From the NCBI RefSeq assembly GCF_003337235.1, contig NZ_QPJC01000002.1:248001-312000 (forward strand): DNA of 64,000 nt, given 5' to 3'. A program made the translations under genes and the position numbers. This document shows, one piece after another, positions 33,088 through 42,624 of the stretch. Positions within the stretch are counted from its first letter, which is position 1, and every line of letters begins with the position of its first letter. This DNA is from Halopolyspora algeriensis (lineage in GTDB: Bacteria > Actinomycetota > Actinomycetes > Mycobacteriales > Pseudonocardiaceae). The notes beneath the pieces were generated by a model. That model was given only the letters and a program-made list of their open reading frames with translations. It was not told the DNA's origin and did not search any database.

Positions 33088-34128
33088 ATGGCCACGGTCA
33101 GCAAGCCGGCCGGCACCGACAAGCCGGTCAGCACGGGCAGCCCGGTCGACGGGGATTTCCTGCGAATGGCCGACCCGTATCGGCGCGAGTTGCTCGCGCA
33201 CTGCTACCGCATGCTCGGCTCGGTGCACGACGCCGAAGACCTGGTGCAGGAGACCTACCTGCGCGCGTGGCGCTCCTACGACCGCTTCGAGGGACGATCC
33301 TCCCTGCGCACCTGGCTCTACCGGATCGCGACCCGCACTTGCCTGACCGCGCTGGAAAGCCGCGGGCGGCGTCCACTGCCCACCGGCCTCGGCGGGCCCG
33401 GTTCCGACGCCGCCGACGACCTGGTGCAGCAGCCGGAGACGCCGTGGCTGGAGCCCATCCCCGACGGCATGGTCGATGACGAGCGCACCGACCCCGCCGC
33501 GATCGTGACCTCGCGCGAGAGCATGCGGCTGGCCCTGATCGCCGCCATGCAGCACCTACCGCCCCGGCAGCGTGCCGTGCTGATCCTGCGCGACGTGCTG
33601 CAGTGGCGGGCCGCCGAGGTCGCCGAAGCATTGGACACCTCGACCCCCGCCGTCAACAGCATCCTGCAGCGCGCCCGGGCCCAGCTCGAACAGGCCGCGC
33701 CGAAACCCGAGGAGGTCGTCGAACCGGCCGGCTCGGAGCAGCGTGCTCTGCTCGACCGCTACGTCGCGGCTTTCGAGGACAAGGACGTCAGCGCCATCGT
33801 GGAGCTGTTCACCTCCGATGCCGTCTGGGAGATGCCGCCGTTCACGGGCTGGTACCGCACACCGGAGAACATCGGTCGCCTCATCGACACGCAATGCCCC
33901 GCCGGGCCGGGTGATATGCGACTGGTGGCCACCGAGGCCAACGGCCAGCCCGCCTTCGGGGTGTACATGCGCGGCGACGACGGGGTGTATCGGCCGTTTC
34001 ACCTGCAGGTGCTCACGCTGACCGCCGCGGGCGTGGCCCATGTCGCCGCGTTCTTCGACCACCGCCTGTTCGCCACGTTCGGCTTGCCGGAAACCGCCCC
34101 CGACCGGCCGCTGCGGCCGGCGCACTGA
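33088..34128 (+). CDS. ECF RNA polymerase sigma factor with C-terminal SnoaL-like domain (SigX5/SigG type)
   Basis: 346 aa. Sigma region 2 is DPYRRELLAHCYRMLGSVHD with AEDLVQETYLRAWRSYDRFE; region 4 is HLPPRQRAVLILRDVLQWRA with EVAEALDTSTPAVNSILQRA. Residues 220-340 form a SnoaL/NTF2-like domain (RYVAAFEDKDVSAIVELFTS, FTGWYRTPENIG). This fits the ECF group in which the fused domain replaces an anti-sigma factor and tunes activity. ATG 33088 follows GAGGAG. The downstream TIGR03086 gene is its usual companion. Confidence 0.9.
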   Translation: MATVSKPAGTDKPVSTGSPVDGDFLRMADPYRRELLAHCYRMLGSVHDAEDLVQETYLRAWRSYDRFEGRSSLRTWLYRIATRTCLTALESRGRRPLPTGLGGPGSDAADDLVQQPETPWLEPIPDGMVDDERTDPAAIVTSRESMRLALIAAMQHLPPRQRAVLILRDVLQWRAAEVAEALDTSTPAVNSILQRARAQLEQAAPKPEEVVEPAGSEQRALLDRYVAAFEDKDVSAIVELFTSDAVWEMPPFTGWYRTPENIGRLIDTQCPAGPGDMRLVATEANGQPAFGVYMRGDDGVYRPFHLQVLTLTAAGVAHVAAFFDHRLFATFGLPETAPDRPLRPAH

Positions 34129-34141
34129 CGCGGGCACCACG

Positions 34142-34729
34142 ATGTCTCGCGAATCCGCGACGGCACCGCTGATCGGCGGTGTCGGGCTGCTCGAACGAGC
34201 AGTTGGCTACACCCTGGGCAGTCTCCGGCTCATCACGCAGGAAATGCTGCCGTATCCCACGCCCTGCCGGGAGTGGGACCTGCGCACGCTGCTGGCGCAT
34301 CTCGACGAGTCCCTGACGGCGCTGCACGAGGGACTCGACACCGGGCATGTCGACCTGGGTGCGGGTGGCGCGGGCGGTGCTCCGGCCACCGACCTCGTCA
34401 CCACGGTGCGCACTCGTGCTCACCTGCTGCTCGGGGCCGGAGCTCGTGCCGACAGCGACGAGGAGATCTCCATCGCGGGCTCGCCGTTGGCGACCAGCAT
34501 TCTGACGAGTACCGGAGCCGTCGAGATCGCCGTCCACGGGTGGGACATCTCCCGGACCTGCGCAGAGCATCGGCCGATACCGCCGCCGCTGGCCGAGGAG
34601 CTGCTCGAACTCGTACCGCTGTTCGTCACCGACACCGACCGCCCCGCACGTTTCGCCGCGCCCGTGGACGTGCCGCCGCAGGCCGGTCCGGAGGAGCACC
34701 TGATCGCCTTCCTCGGCAGGAATCCCTGA
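34142..34729 (+). CDS. TIGR03086-type metal-binding protein (DinB / maleylpyruvate isomerase-like)
   Basis: 195 aa, helical DinB-like fold. Typical blocks are CREWDLRTLLAHLDESLTAL near the start (the conserved His), and EIAVHGWDISRTCAEHRPIP, the VHGWDIA signature with another metal His. The start at 34142 is 13 bp after the sigma factor stop. Family members often sit behind such ECF sigma genes. Some bind metal and act as thiol-dependent isomerases; the activity here is unknown. Confidence 0.82.
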   Translation: MSRESATAPLIGGVGLLERAVGYTLGSLRLITQEMLPYPTPCREWDLRTLLAHLDESLTALHEGLDTGHVDLGAGGAGGAPATDLVTTVRTRAHLLLGAGARADSDEEISIAGSPLATSILTSTGAVEIAVHGWDISRTCAEHRPIPPPLAEELLELVPLFVTDTDRPARFAAPVDVPPQAGPEEHLIAFLGRNP

Positions 34730-34846
34730 CGGTTCCGAGGCTCACGCGGTCGTGTGCTCGCTGCGACCGTGTGCCGCACATGCGGGCGGGCCTGCCGGGC
34801 ACGCATCCTCGGGACGGTTGCCCGCTGCATCCGAGGGAGGTCTGCG

Positions 34847-35839
34847 ATGGGCAGGATCCGGTTGCTGGCCACCGGAGGAACGATCGCCAGCCGCTCCGGC
34901 GCCGCCGGGCGGGTGGCCGCGGCCACCGGGGCCGAGCTGCTGGCCCGGGTACGGGTGCCCGATCGTGTCGAGGTCGAGCCCGTCGACGCGGTGACCACCG
35001 GCAGCTTCGCCCTGCAGTCGACCGATCTGGAAGCGCTGCTGCGCAACCTGGCCGCGGCGCTGGAGGAGGGCATCGACGGTGTCGTGGTCACCCACGGCAC
35101 CGACACCATGGAGGAGGTCGCCTTTCTGGCGGGTCTGCTGCACGCCGATCCGCGGCCGGTCGTGTTCACCGGAGCGCAGCGCCCTGATGACGATCCCGCC
35201 CCGGACGGGCCTGCCAACCTTGCCGACGCGCTGAGACTGGCGGCCGATCCGCACGCCCGCGACCGCGGGGTGCTGGTCGGTTTCGACGGGTACGCCTATC
35301 CCGCGCGCGGCGTCGCCAAGGCCGACACCCTGGGCGCGCATGCCTTCACCGCTCCCGGGCGGGGCCCGGCCCTGCGCGTGGCCGAGGACCGGGTCCGGTC
35401 GCTGACTCCGCCGTCACCGCCACCGACGTTGCCCGTCCGCCCGGGCGAGCTGGTCCTGCCGCGGGTCGACGTCGTGCCGCTCTACGTCGGTGCCGACGCC
35501 GCGTTGCTGCACGCCGCGGTGGCGGCCGGGGCGCGGGGACTGGTGCTCGCGGCGTTCGGAGCGGGCAACGCCACTCCCGCCGTGGTCGATGCCGTGCGGG
35601 ACGTGGTGGCCCGTGGTATGCCGGTGCTGGTCTGCTCCCGGGTTCCCGCGGGCCCTGTGGCACCGCTCTACGGCCATGGCGGCGGAGCGGATCTGCAAGC
35701 CGCCGGAGCACTCTTCGGCGGGGACCTCAGCCCCTGGCAGGGCCGGATGCTGCTGGCCACGGCCCTGGCCTGTGCTGCCGAAGAACCCGCGGTACTGGTG
35801 CACCGCTGGCTGGAGGCCGGTGGCGACGGCGAGAGCTGA
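34847..35839 (+). CDS. L-asparaginase (type I/II family)
   Basis: 330 aa. Both nucleophile motifs are intact: [13 protein letters not shown] near the N-terminus and [19 protein letters not shown] around residue 82. [19 protein letters not shown] is the usual segment between domains. ATG 34847 follows GGGAGG; the longer open frame has no ribosome site. It hydrolyses asparagine to aspartate and ammonia in the cytosol (no signal peptide). It lies 50 bp upstream of the deacetylase gene, so the two may be cotranscribed. Confidence 0.9.
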   Translation: MGRIRLLATGGTIASRSGAAGRVAAATGAELLARVRVPDRVEVEPVDAVTTGSFALQSTDLEALLRNLAAALEEGIDGVVVTHGTDTMEEVAFLAGLLHADPRPVVFTGAQRPDDDPAPDGPANLADALRLAADPHARDRGVLVGFDGYAYPARGVAKADTLGAHAFTAPGRGPALRVAEDRVRSLTPPSPPPTLPVRPGELVLPRVDVVPLYVGADAALLHAAVAAGARGLVLAAFGAGNATPAVVDAVRDVVARGMPVLVCSRVPAGPVAPLYGHGGGADLQAAGALFGGDLSPWQGRMLLATALACAAEEPAVLVHRWLEAGGDGES

Positions 35840-35889
35840 CGGTGCCGCACGGAATCGGCACGGTGAACCGTCGACGAGCAGGAGGAACC

Positions 35890-36768
35890 ATGAGCAAGGA
35901 CATCCTCGTCTCCTACGGAGTGGACGTCGACGCCGTCGGCGGTTGGCTGGGCTCCTACGGCGGGCAGGATTCCCCGGACGACATCTCCCGGGGGATGTTC
36001 GCGGGCGAGGTCGGGGTACCTCGCCTGGTCGAGCTGTTCCGTCGCCACGGGATCACCCAGAGCTTCTTCTGGCCGGGGCACTCGGTGGAGACCTTCCCCG
36101 AGCAGTTCGACGCCTGCGTCGCGGCCGGCCACGAGATCGGCGTGCACGGCTACAGCCACGAGAACCCGATCGCGATGAGCCGTGAGCAGGAAATCGAGGT
36201 GCTGGACCGCTGCGTCGAGCTGATCGAGCAGCGGTCCGGCAGGCGCCCCACCGGCTATGTGGCGCCCTGGTGGGAGTTCAGCCCGATCACCAACGAGCTG
36301 CTGCTGGACCGCGGCATTCGCTACGACCACTCGCTGATGCACCACGACTGCCTGCCCTACTACGTGCGTACCGGGGACAGCTGGACGAAGATCGACTACG
36401 AGCGGCCCGCCCGGGAGTGGATGCAGCCGCTGGTTCGCGGTGAGGAAACCGACCTCGTCGAGATCCCGGCGAACTGGTACCTGGACGACCTGCCGCCGAT
36501 GATGTTCGTCAAGGCCAGCCCCAACAGCCACGGCTTCGTCAATCCGCGCGACATCGAACAGCTCTGGCGGGACCAGTTCGACTGGATTTACCGCGAGCAC
36601 GACTACGCCGTGTTCACCATGACCATCCATCCCGACGTGTCCGGCCGGCCCCAGACACTGCTCATGCACGAGCGGCTCATCGAGCACATCAACGCCCACG
36701 AGGGCGTTCGCTGGGTGACCTTCGACGAGATCGCCGCGGATTTCGCCCGTAGGCAACCGCGCCACTGA
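35890..36768 (+). CDS. Polysaccharide deacetylase family protein (PuuE/PgdA-like)
   Basis: 292 aa NodB-homology metal-dependent deacetylase. The first metal motif is [11 protein letters not shown]; the His pair is [21 protein letters not shown] and [11 protein letters not shown]-like segments follow, and [13 protein letters not shown] carries the late catalytic His. There is no signal peptide, so it acts inside the cell, like the allantoinase PuuE and related amidases rather than secreted peptidoglycan deacetylases. The asparaginase neighbour fits an amide-nitrogen role. ATG 35890 follows GGAGGA. Confidence 0.85.
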   Translation: MSKDILVSYGVDVDAVGGWLGSYGGQDSPDDISRGMFAGEVGVPRLVELFRRHGITQSFFWPGHSVETFPEQFDACVAAGHEIGVHGYSHENPIAMSREQEIEVLDRCVELIEQRSGRRPTGYVAPWWEFSPITNELLLDRGIRYDHSLMHHDCLPYYVRTGDSWTKIDYERPAREWMQPLVRGEETDLVEIPANWYLDDLPPMMFVKASPNSHGFVNPRDIEQLWRDQFDWIYREHDYAVFTMTIHPDVSGRPQTLLMHERLIEHINAHEGVRWVTFDEIAADFARRQPRH

Positions 36769-36950
36769 CTCCGGCACTTCTGCTGCCGGGCTCCTGTCGC
36801 CGGGCCCGTCGACGAAGCCCGTCCCGCACCGACCTCCGGTCGGGTGAATGTCCCGGGCAGGCTCCGTGCTGGCACCGCAACGGGCTGTCACTCGAACGGC
36901 GGGGAATCCGTGCGTTCCCGGAGGTGGGCGCGAGCAGCGCGGTCGCGCAG

Positions 36951-36969
36951 GTTACCAACCAGTAGTAGC
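36951..36969. promoter_or_regulatory. Candidate operator upstream of the acyl-CoA dehydrogenase gene
   Basis: The stretch GTTACCAACCAGTAGTAGC lies 34 bp before the start at 37003. It shares the 10-mer ACCAGTAGTA with the double operator before the diiron oxygenase gene (16428-16437). A common TetR-type regulator is possible but weakly supported. Confidence 0.3.
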
Positions 36970-37002
36970 GTGAGGTGACCCCAGGATTACAGGAGGTCAG
37001 CG

Positions 37003-38952
37003 ATGACCGCAGTGGATCCGAATCGCACGGCTCAGCCGCAGCAGCGCTCCGTCGATGAGCGCGAGGCCAGGCAGGTCGCAGAGCAAGCCCGCGAAACCCG
37101 ATGGGACAAACCCAGCTTCAGCAAGGAGATCTTCCTCGGCCGGTTCCGGCTCGATCTCATCCACCCCTATCCGGAAGGGGACCAGCAGCATCGCGAGCGC
37201 GACGAGGAGTTCCTCGCCCGGCTGCGCCAGTTCTGCGAGGAGAAGGTCGACGGTACCGACATCGAGCGCAACGGGGTCATCCCGGATGAGGTCCTCGCCG
37301 GGCTCAAGGAACTCGGCGCGCTCGGCATGAAGATCGGCACCGACCACGGCGGGCTCGGCCTGTCCCAGGTGTACTACAACAGGGCGCTGGCGATCGCGGG
37401 CTCGGCGCATCCGTCACTGGGCGCGCTGCTGTCGGCGCACCAGTCGATCGGGGTGCCGCAGCCGGTGAAGCTGTTCGGCACCGCCCAGCAGCGCGAGGAG
37501 TTCCTGCCGCGCTGCGCGCGCACCGACATCAGCGCCTTCCTGCTGACCGAACCGGACGTGGGCAGTGATCCCGCGCGACTGGCCGCCACCGCCACCCCGA
37601 CCGAGGACGGTGACTACCTGCTGGACGGGGTGAAGTTGTGGACCACCAACGGCGTGATCGCCGACCTGATGGTGGTCATGGCCAGGGTGCCGTCCGCGGA
37701 AGGTCGCCGGGGCGGGGTCACCGCCTTCGTGGTCGAGGCCGACAGCCCCGGGATCACGGTGGAAAACCGCAACGCGTTCATGGGGTTGCGTGGTATCGAA
37801 AACGGCGTGACCCGGTTCCACCGGGTGCGTGTTCCGGCGAAGAACCGCATCGGTGCCGAAGGGGCCGGTCTGAAGATCGCGCTGACCACGTTGAACACCG
37901 GCAGGCTCTCGCTGCCCGCGATGTGTGCGGGTACGGCCAAGTGGTGCGCGAAGATCGCCCGCGAATGGTCGGCGGCGCGGGTGCAGTGGGGCCGGCCGAT
38001 CGGCGAGCACGAGACGGTCTCGGGCAAGATCGCTTTCATGACGGCCACGGCGTTCGCGCTGGAGTCGGTGTCGGAGCTGTCCAGTGAGATGGCCGACGAA
38101 CAACGGCACGACATCCGCATCGAGGCCGCCCTGGCCAAGCTGTACGGCTCGGAGATGGGGTGGTCGATCGCCGACGAACTGGTGCAGATCCGCGGTGGCC
38201 GCGGCTTCGAGTCCGCCGAGTCGCTGGCGGCCAGGGGTGAGCGCGGGGTCCCGGCCGAGCAGGTCCTGCGCGACATGCGGATCAACCGGATCTTCGAGGG
38301 ATCCACGGAGATCATGCACCTGCTGATCGCACGGGAGGCCGTGGACGCCCACCTGTCGGTGGCCGGCGACATCATCGACCCGGACGCCGGACTCGGCCGC
38401 AAGGCCAAGGCCGCGGCGCGGGCGGCCAAGTTCTACGCGGGCTGGCTGCCGACGCTGGCGACGGGCAAGGGACAGCTGCCGAACTCCTACGCCGAGTTCG
38501 GCCCGCTGGCCGGTCATCTGCGCTACGTGGAGCGCGCCAGCCGCAGGCTGGCGCGGCAGACGTTCTACGCCATGTCGCGCTGGCAGGGCAAGATGGAGCT
38601 CAAGCAGCGGTTTCTGGCTCGGATCGTCGACATCGGTGCGGAACTGTTCGCGATGAGCGCGAGCTGCGTGCGTGCGGAGATGCTGCGCAAGCAGGATCCG
38701 GAGCAGGGGCGCTCGGCCTACGAGCTGGCAGGGACCTTCTGCGCCCAGTCCAGGCTCCGGACCGAGGAGCTTTTCCGCCGCCTGTGGACGAACACCGACA
38801 CGGTGGATCGATCCCTGGCCCGGACGGCCCTGGAGGGCAGGCACACCTGGCTGGAAGAAGGCGTGCTCGACCCGTCCATCGAAGGCCCCTGGATCGCCGA
38901 TACCCCGCCGGGGCCGTCGGCGAAGGAGGACGTCCACCGCAGAGCGGGATAG
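37003..38952 (+). CDS. Acyl-CoA dehydrogenase (large FadE type)
   Basis: 649 aa flavoenzyme that introduces the alpha-beta double bond in acyl-CoAs. Motifs are LLTEPDVGSDPARLAATATP (FAD site), DGVKLWTTNGVIADLMVVMA, RGIENGVTRF, the arm RGGRGFES, and the loop MRINRIFEGSTEIMHLLIAR. A C-terminal helical extension of about 200 residues sets it apart from 380-aa enzymes and matches large actinobacterial FadE proteins. ATG 37003 follows AGGAGG. Long-chain substrates are likely by family; it stands alone rather than in a pathway operon. Confidence 0.9.
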   Translation: MTAVDPNRTAQPQQRSVDEREARQVAEQARETRWDKPSFSKEIFLGRFRLDLIHPYPEGDQQHRERDEEFLARLRQFCEEKVDGTDIERNGVIPDEVLAGLKELGALGMKIGTDHGGLGLSQVYYNRALAIAGSAHPSLGALLSAHQSIGVPQPVKLFGTAQQREEFLPRCARTDISAFLLTEPDVGSDPARLAATATPTEDGDYLLDGVKLWTTNGVIADLMVVMARVPSAEGRRGGVTAFVVEADSPGITVENRNAFMGLRGIENGVTRFHRVRVPAKNRIGAEGAGLKIALTTLNTGRLSLPAMCAGTAKWCAKIAREWSAARVQWGRPIGEHETVSGKIAFMTATAFALESVSELSSEMADEQRHDIRIEAALAKLYGSEMGWSIADELVQIRGGRGFESAESLAARGERGVPAEQVLRDMRINRIFEGSTEIMHLLIAREAVDAHLSVAGDIIDPDAGLGRKAKAAARAAKFYAGWLPTLATGKGQLPNSYAEFGPLAGHLRYVERASRRLARQTFYAMSRWQGKMELKQRFLARIVDIGAELFAMSASCVRAEMLRKQDPEQGRSAYELAGTFCAQSRLRTEELFRRLWTNTDTVDRSLARTALEGRHTWLEEGVLDPSIEGPWIADTPPGPSAKEDVHRRAG

Positions 38953-39256
38953 GCGAGCCGGAGACTGCGCCCGGGACGCCGGTTCGCCGGCGTCTCGGGC
39001 GGTCGCTGTCCGCGGTGAAGTGCGAGACCATGTCGGCACGCTCTCGGTGACCGGCGAGGCGTGCGGTTTCTCGGCAGGCGGCCACCGCCGCGAGCAGTAC
39101 CGTGCGAATCGGGGCGGTCACGCAGGGTGGATGCTCGTAGGGTGGGTCGAGGGGCGCAACCGTTTCCTGACAGGCTTGCACCGAGGCCGACGTTCGGCTC
39201 GCCCAGCCGTCGCAGGTCGGCAACGACAAGATCGCTTGTCCGAAGGAGGAAATACC
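38953..39256. other. 304-bp intergenic region
   Basis: It lies between the acyl-CoA dehydrogenase and aldolase genes on the same strand. No gene is supported; it presumably holds the aldolase promoter and a 5' leader. No convincing hairpin or promoter pair was picked out. Confidence 0.4.
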
Positions 39257-40273
39257 GTGTTCAGCGACGATATGCGGCTGATCGCACAGCAGATGGTTGC
39301 CGAGGGTAAGGGCATCCTCGCGGCTGACGAGAGCACCGGCACGATGGAAAAGCGCCTGCACGCCGAGGGGCTGGACTCCACCGAAGAGGTGCGGCGGCAG
39401 TACCGCGAGCTGATCGTGTCCACGCCGAAGCTCGGCAACTCGATCAGCGGTGTGATCCTGTACGACGAGACGATCCGTCAGTCTTCGGACGAGGGAACTC
39501 CGCTGCGCCGGATCGCGGCGGACAACGGGGTCATCCCCGGCATCAAGGTGGACAAGGGAGCCAAGCCGCTCGCGGGCAGCGACGGTGAGAAGGTCACCGA
39601 GGGGCTGGACGGGCTGCGCGACCGTCTCGCCGAATACGTCGAGCTCGGCATGAAGTTCACGAAGTGGCGGGCCGTGCTCGACATCGGCGACGGCCGTCCG
39701 AGTGACTACGCCATCCACGCCAACGCCCACGCTCTGGGCCGGTATGCGGCGCTGTCGCAGGAGGCGGGACTGGTGCCGATCGTCGAGCCCGAGGTGCTCA
39801 TGGACGGCGACCACTCGCTGCAGGCCGCCGAGGAAGCGACCACGCGCACGCTGCTCGCGGTCTTCGACGAACTGGCCAAGCAGAACGTCGAGCTGGAGGC
39901 GATGGTTCTCAAACCGAACATGGTGGTGGCGGGCAAGGACCACCAGCCTCAGCCCAGCTCCGAGGAAGTGGCCGAGGCCACCGTGCGCACGCTGCGGCGC
40001 ACCGTGCCCGCCGCGGTACCGGGCATCGCCTTCCTCTCGGGCGGGCAGAGCGACGAGATGGCCACGACGAACTTGAACGCGATCAACCAGCTCAGGCCGC
40101 TGCCCTGGCAGGTCACCTTCTCGTTCGGGCGGGGCCTGCTGGCGCCGACGCTGCACGAGTGGGCGGGCAAGAGCGAGAACCTCGGCCGTGCCCAGGAGAC
40201 ACTGGCCCACCGGGGGAAGCTGAACGCGGCTGCCCGTGACGGCCGCTACAACGCCGAGCTCGAACACGCCTGA
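39257..40273 (+). CDS. Fructose-bisphosphate aldolase, class I
   Basis: 338 aa Schiff-base aldolase cleaving fructose 1,6-bisphosphate to two triose phosphates. The eukaryote-like class I pattern is clear: GKGILAADESTGTMEKRL, GVILYDETIRQSS, GIKVDKGAKPLAG, MKFTKWRAVLDIGDG, VPIVEPEVLMDGDH, the Schiff-base Lys in MVLKPNMVVAGKD, and FLSGGQSDEMAT. GTG 39257 follows AAGGAGGAAA. It is relatively rare beside the class II enzyme in actinobacteria. A hairpin terminator follows. Confidence 0.95.
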   Translation: MFSDDMRLIAQQMVAEGKGILAADESTGTMEKRLHAEGLDSTEEVRRQYRELIVSTPKLGNSISGVILYDETIRQSSDEGTPLRRIAADNGVIPGIKVDKGAKPLAGSDGEKVTEGLDGLRDRLAEYVELGMKFTKWRAVLDIGDGRPSDYAIHANAHALGRYAALSQEAGLVPIVEPEVLMDGDHSLQAAEEATTRTLLAVFDELAKQNVELEAMVLKPNMVVAGKDHQPQPSSEEVAEATVRTLRRTVPAAVPGIAFLSGGQSDEMATTNLNAINQLRPLPWQVTFSFGRGLLAPTLHEWAGKSENLGRAQETLAHRGKLNAAARDGRYNAELEHA

Positions 40274-40280
40274 TCCCACT

Positions 40281-40298
40281 CACGGCGTTTTCGCCGTG
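40281..40298 (+). terminator. Short hairpin after the aldolase gene
   Basis: CACGGCG and CGCCGTG pair across a TTTT loop 8 bp after the aldolase stop. It lies between convergent genes. Confidence 0.6.
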
Positions 40299-40399
40299 CC
40301 GTGGGGCGCTGCCGGGACCCGGGCTCGCACGCTCGGCTTCCGGCACCGCCCGGCTACGGACGGACCGGCACTCTTGCTGTGGTGCCGGCCGGACCGGGA

Positions 40400-40906
40400 T
40401 CAGGAGGAAGCGTTGCCGAAGTCCTCCGGGGAGATCCGATCCAGGAATGTCCGGAACTGGGTGATCTGATCCTCCGAGGGCTCGTCCTCGGCAGCGGTCT
40501 CATCGGTGATGTCGTCGGCGGCGATACCCTGCTCGGCCAGCAGGGTGTCGTCGGCGACGATCGGGGTCCCGGTGCGCACCGCAAGGGCGACCGCATCGCT
40601 GGGGCGGGCCGACACGGTCCGGCCCTCGGGAAACACCAGCTCGGCGTAGAAGGTTCCCTCGTGCAGCTCGGTGATGCGGACTTCGTCCACGTGCGTGCCC
40701 AGAGCTTGGATGACATCGGCGAGCAGGTCATGGGTCATCGGCCGGGCAGGGCGCTGCTGGGTGCGAGCCAGCGTGATGGCCATTGCCTCGGCTTCCCCGA
40801 TACCCAGTGCCAAGTACCGCTGGCCGGAAGTCTCCCGCAACAGCAAAAGAGGCGTGTGTTCCGGCTCCGTGATTCCCACCGTCTGGATGTGCATTGGCAA
40901 CCACAC
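40400..40906 (-). CDS. Bifunctional nuclease family protein (DUF151)
   Basis: 168 aa. GTG 40906 is preferred because AGGAGG sits nine bases upstream; the ATG at 40894 has no ribosome site. Family blocks are LLLLRETSGQRYLALGIGEA, ARPMTHDLLADVIQALGTHV, YAELVFPEGRTVSARPSDAV and ALAVRTGTPIVADDTLL. It ends with the acidic segment QITQFRTFLDRISPEDFG common in actinobacteria. Homologues have DNase/RNase activity in vitro; the role is uncertain. Stand-alone gene. Confidence 0.85.
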   Translation of the reverse strand: MWLPMHIQTVGITEPEHTPLLLLRETSGQRYLALGIGEAEAMAITLARTQQRPARPMTHDLLADVIQALGTHVDEVRITELHEGTFYAELVFPEGRTVSARPSDAVALAVRTGTPIVADDTLLAEQGIAADDITDETAAEDEPSEDQITQFRTFLDRISPEDFGNASS

Positions 40907-41118
40907 CGCGCTGCACCTCCTCGATCGACTGTCCGGCCACGTACGGACCGGTCGGCGTGGGCTCGGGCGTTTTTCGCCCGGATGCGCCGAGACCGTCCGG
41001 CCTCGGCGCGAGGCCCTACGCCCCACCCTAGAGAAGTGGTTCCGACATGGTGGTTGCGGCGCTGCGGTGGACCACCACGTACGGCGCTCCGTAGCGCTCG
41101 CGGAGCTGCTCGTTCACG

Positions 41119-41136
41119 AGAAGAGAATAGTCTTCT
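41119..41136. promoter_or_regulatory. Inverted repeat over the IclR gene start region
   Basis: AGAAGA and TCTTCT arms are separated by six bases, ending 3 bp before the ATG at 41140. No Shine-Dalgarno sequence is seen in that space, so the site may be an autoregulatory operator and the mRNA could be leaderless. Confidence 0.45.
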
Positions 41137-41139
41137 GGT

Positions 41140-41940
41140 ATGAAGAACAAGCCGCCGTATGCGCTGGCGTCCGTGGACAACGCGTTGCTGCTGCTGCAGA
41201 TGCTTCGCGATCACGGGAGTCTGCGGGTCAGTGAAGCCGCCGAGGAACTGGACATCGCCCGCTCGACCGCGCATCGCCTGCTGTCGATGCTGGTCTACCG
41301 GGATTTCGCGATGCAGGACGATCGCCGCACCTACGTTCCCGGCCCCGCGTTGACCGCCAGCCAGGTGGTCGGGCGCCCGCTGCAGCAGCTCCGCCGCTGC
41401 CTCGGTCCGCACCTGGACGCGCTGTGTGAGCGGGTGCAGGAGACGGTCAACCTCATCGTTCGGGTCGGTGTGCAGGCACGCTTTTTGGCCAGCGTGGAAT
41501 CCACGCAGGTCCTGCACGTCGGGGACCGGCAGGGCACGATTCTGCCCGCGCATCTGACCTCAGGTGGTAAGGCCTTGCTCGCGGAGCTGGAACCCGAACA
41601 GCTCGAGCGGCTGTACGCTTCCTCGGCTGCCGGCCCGAAAGAGCCCGGCGAGACCGGAACCGGCGATCCGCACCTGTCCGAGCAGGCGTGGGCGGAGCTG
41701 CTGCGGGAGCTGGAAGCGGTGCGCACGCGCGGCTACAGCCTCAACATCGAGGGAACCGAAGCGGGCGTGTCGGCGGTCGGTGCTTGCGTCTACGGTGCCT
41801 CGGGGGAGGCGCTGGGGGCGGTATCCATTTCCGCGCCCTCGGCGAGGTTCGACAAGCAGCGCATCCCCGGCTTCGTGCGCGAGCTCAGGGCCATGGCCGC
41901 CGACGCGCAGGGTGACCTGCGTTCCCTGTCGCAACTGTGA
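41140..41940 (+). CDS. IclR family transcriptional regulator
   Basis: 266 aa. The winged helix (ASVDNALLLLQMLRDHGSLR, VSEAAEELDIARSTAHRLLS) is followed by the IclR effector domain, with FLASVESTQVLHVGDRQG, HLTSGGKALLAEL and the C-terminal GYSLNIEGTEAGVSAVGACV block. It lies beside the cou-like cluster and may regulate it or a distant aromatic operon. The start at 41140 has no clear ribosome site. Confidence 0.88.
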   Translation: MKNKPPYALASVDNALLLLQMLRDHGSLRVSEAAEELDIARSTAHRLLSMLVYRDFAMQDDRRTYVPGPALTASQVVGRPLQQLRRCLGPHLDALCERVQETVNLIVRVGVQARFLASVESTQVLHVGDRQGTILPAHLTSGGKALLAELEPEQLERLYASSAAGPKEPGETGTGDPHLSEQAWAELLRELEAVRTRGYSLNIEGTEAGVSAVGACVYGASGEALGAVSISAPSARFDKQRIPGFVRELRAMAADAQGDLRSLSQL

Positions 41941-42084
41941 GCGCCGGACGTGCCCGGTCATTCTGGAGAGTGGCAGGGACCGATCCCGGCAGAGCGATGT
42001 CGCCGATGGTGAGCAGTTCCTCCGGAGGGTGCCGGAGGTTTCGCTACCGGCGCCGCTACGCACAACGGCCCCAGCCACTCTCAT

Positions 42085-42567
42085 TCACTCGAACATGCGG
42101 TAGACGGCTTCGGCGATGCAGGCGGGCCGCTCGCTGCCTTCGAGTTCGATGGTGGCGTCGACGGTGACCTGAACACCGCCTTTGGGCAGTTCCTCGTGCT
42201 GTGCGAGGGTGGCGTTCAGGCGCACTCGGCCGTCTGCGGGGACGGGGTTGACGAAGCGGACCTTGTTGAGCCCGTAGTTGACCTTCGTGGTCACGCTGTT
42301 CACGGTGAGCACTTCCTCCCACATGGGGATGATCAGTGACAGGGTGAGGTAGCCGTGGGCGATGGGGCCACCGAAGGGGCTTTCGGCCTGGGCACGTTCG
42401 GGATCGGTGTGGATCCACTGGTGATCGTCGGTGGCGTCGGCGAAGGTGTTGATGCGGTCCTGTCCGATGGCGAACCACGAGCTGGCTCCGAGTGACTTGC
42501 CCTCGAATGCTCGGAGTTCGGCCAGGGTGTCCAGTGTGGTCGTGTTCGTGGCAGTGTCGGTGGACAC
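42085..42567 (-). CDS. MaoC-type enoyl-CoA hydratase (CouM-like)
   Basis: 160 aa single hot-dog domain. The hydratase-2 dyad lies in DATDDHQWIHTDPERA (Asp and His), followed by GGPIAHGYLTLSLI. It would hydrate an aryl-propenoyl-CoA to the 3-hydroxyacyl-CoA. It is last in the leftward group with the SDR and amidohydrolase. Together these match the CouN-CouO-CouM set known for hydroxycinnamate side-chain shortening in Rhodococcus and the phd set in Corynebacterium. GTG 42567 follows AGGAGGAA. Confidence 0.85.
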   Translation of the reverse strand: MSTDTATNTTTLDTLAELRAFEGKSLGASSWFAIGQDRINTFADATDDHQWIHTDPERAQAESPFGGPIAHGYLTLSLIIPMWEEVLTVNSVTTKVNYGLNKVRFVNPVPADGRVRLNATLAQHEELPKGGVQVTVDATIELEGSERPACIAEAVYRMFE

Positions 42568-42624
42568 GGTTCCTCCTGTGGGAGTTGACCTGTGGGGTGA
42601 GGAGCTCTCGCGTGACGTGCTGGG

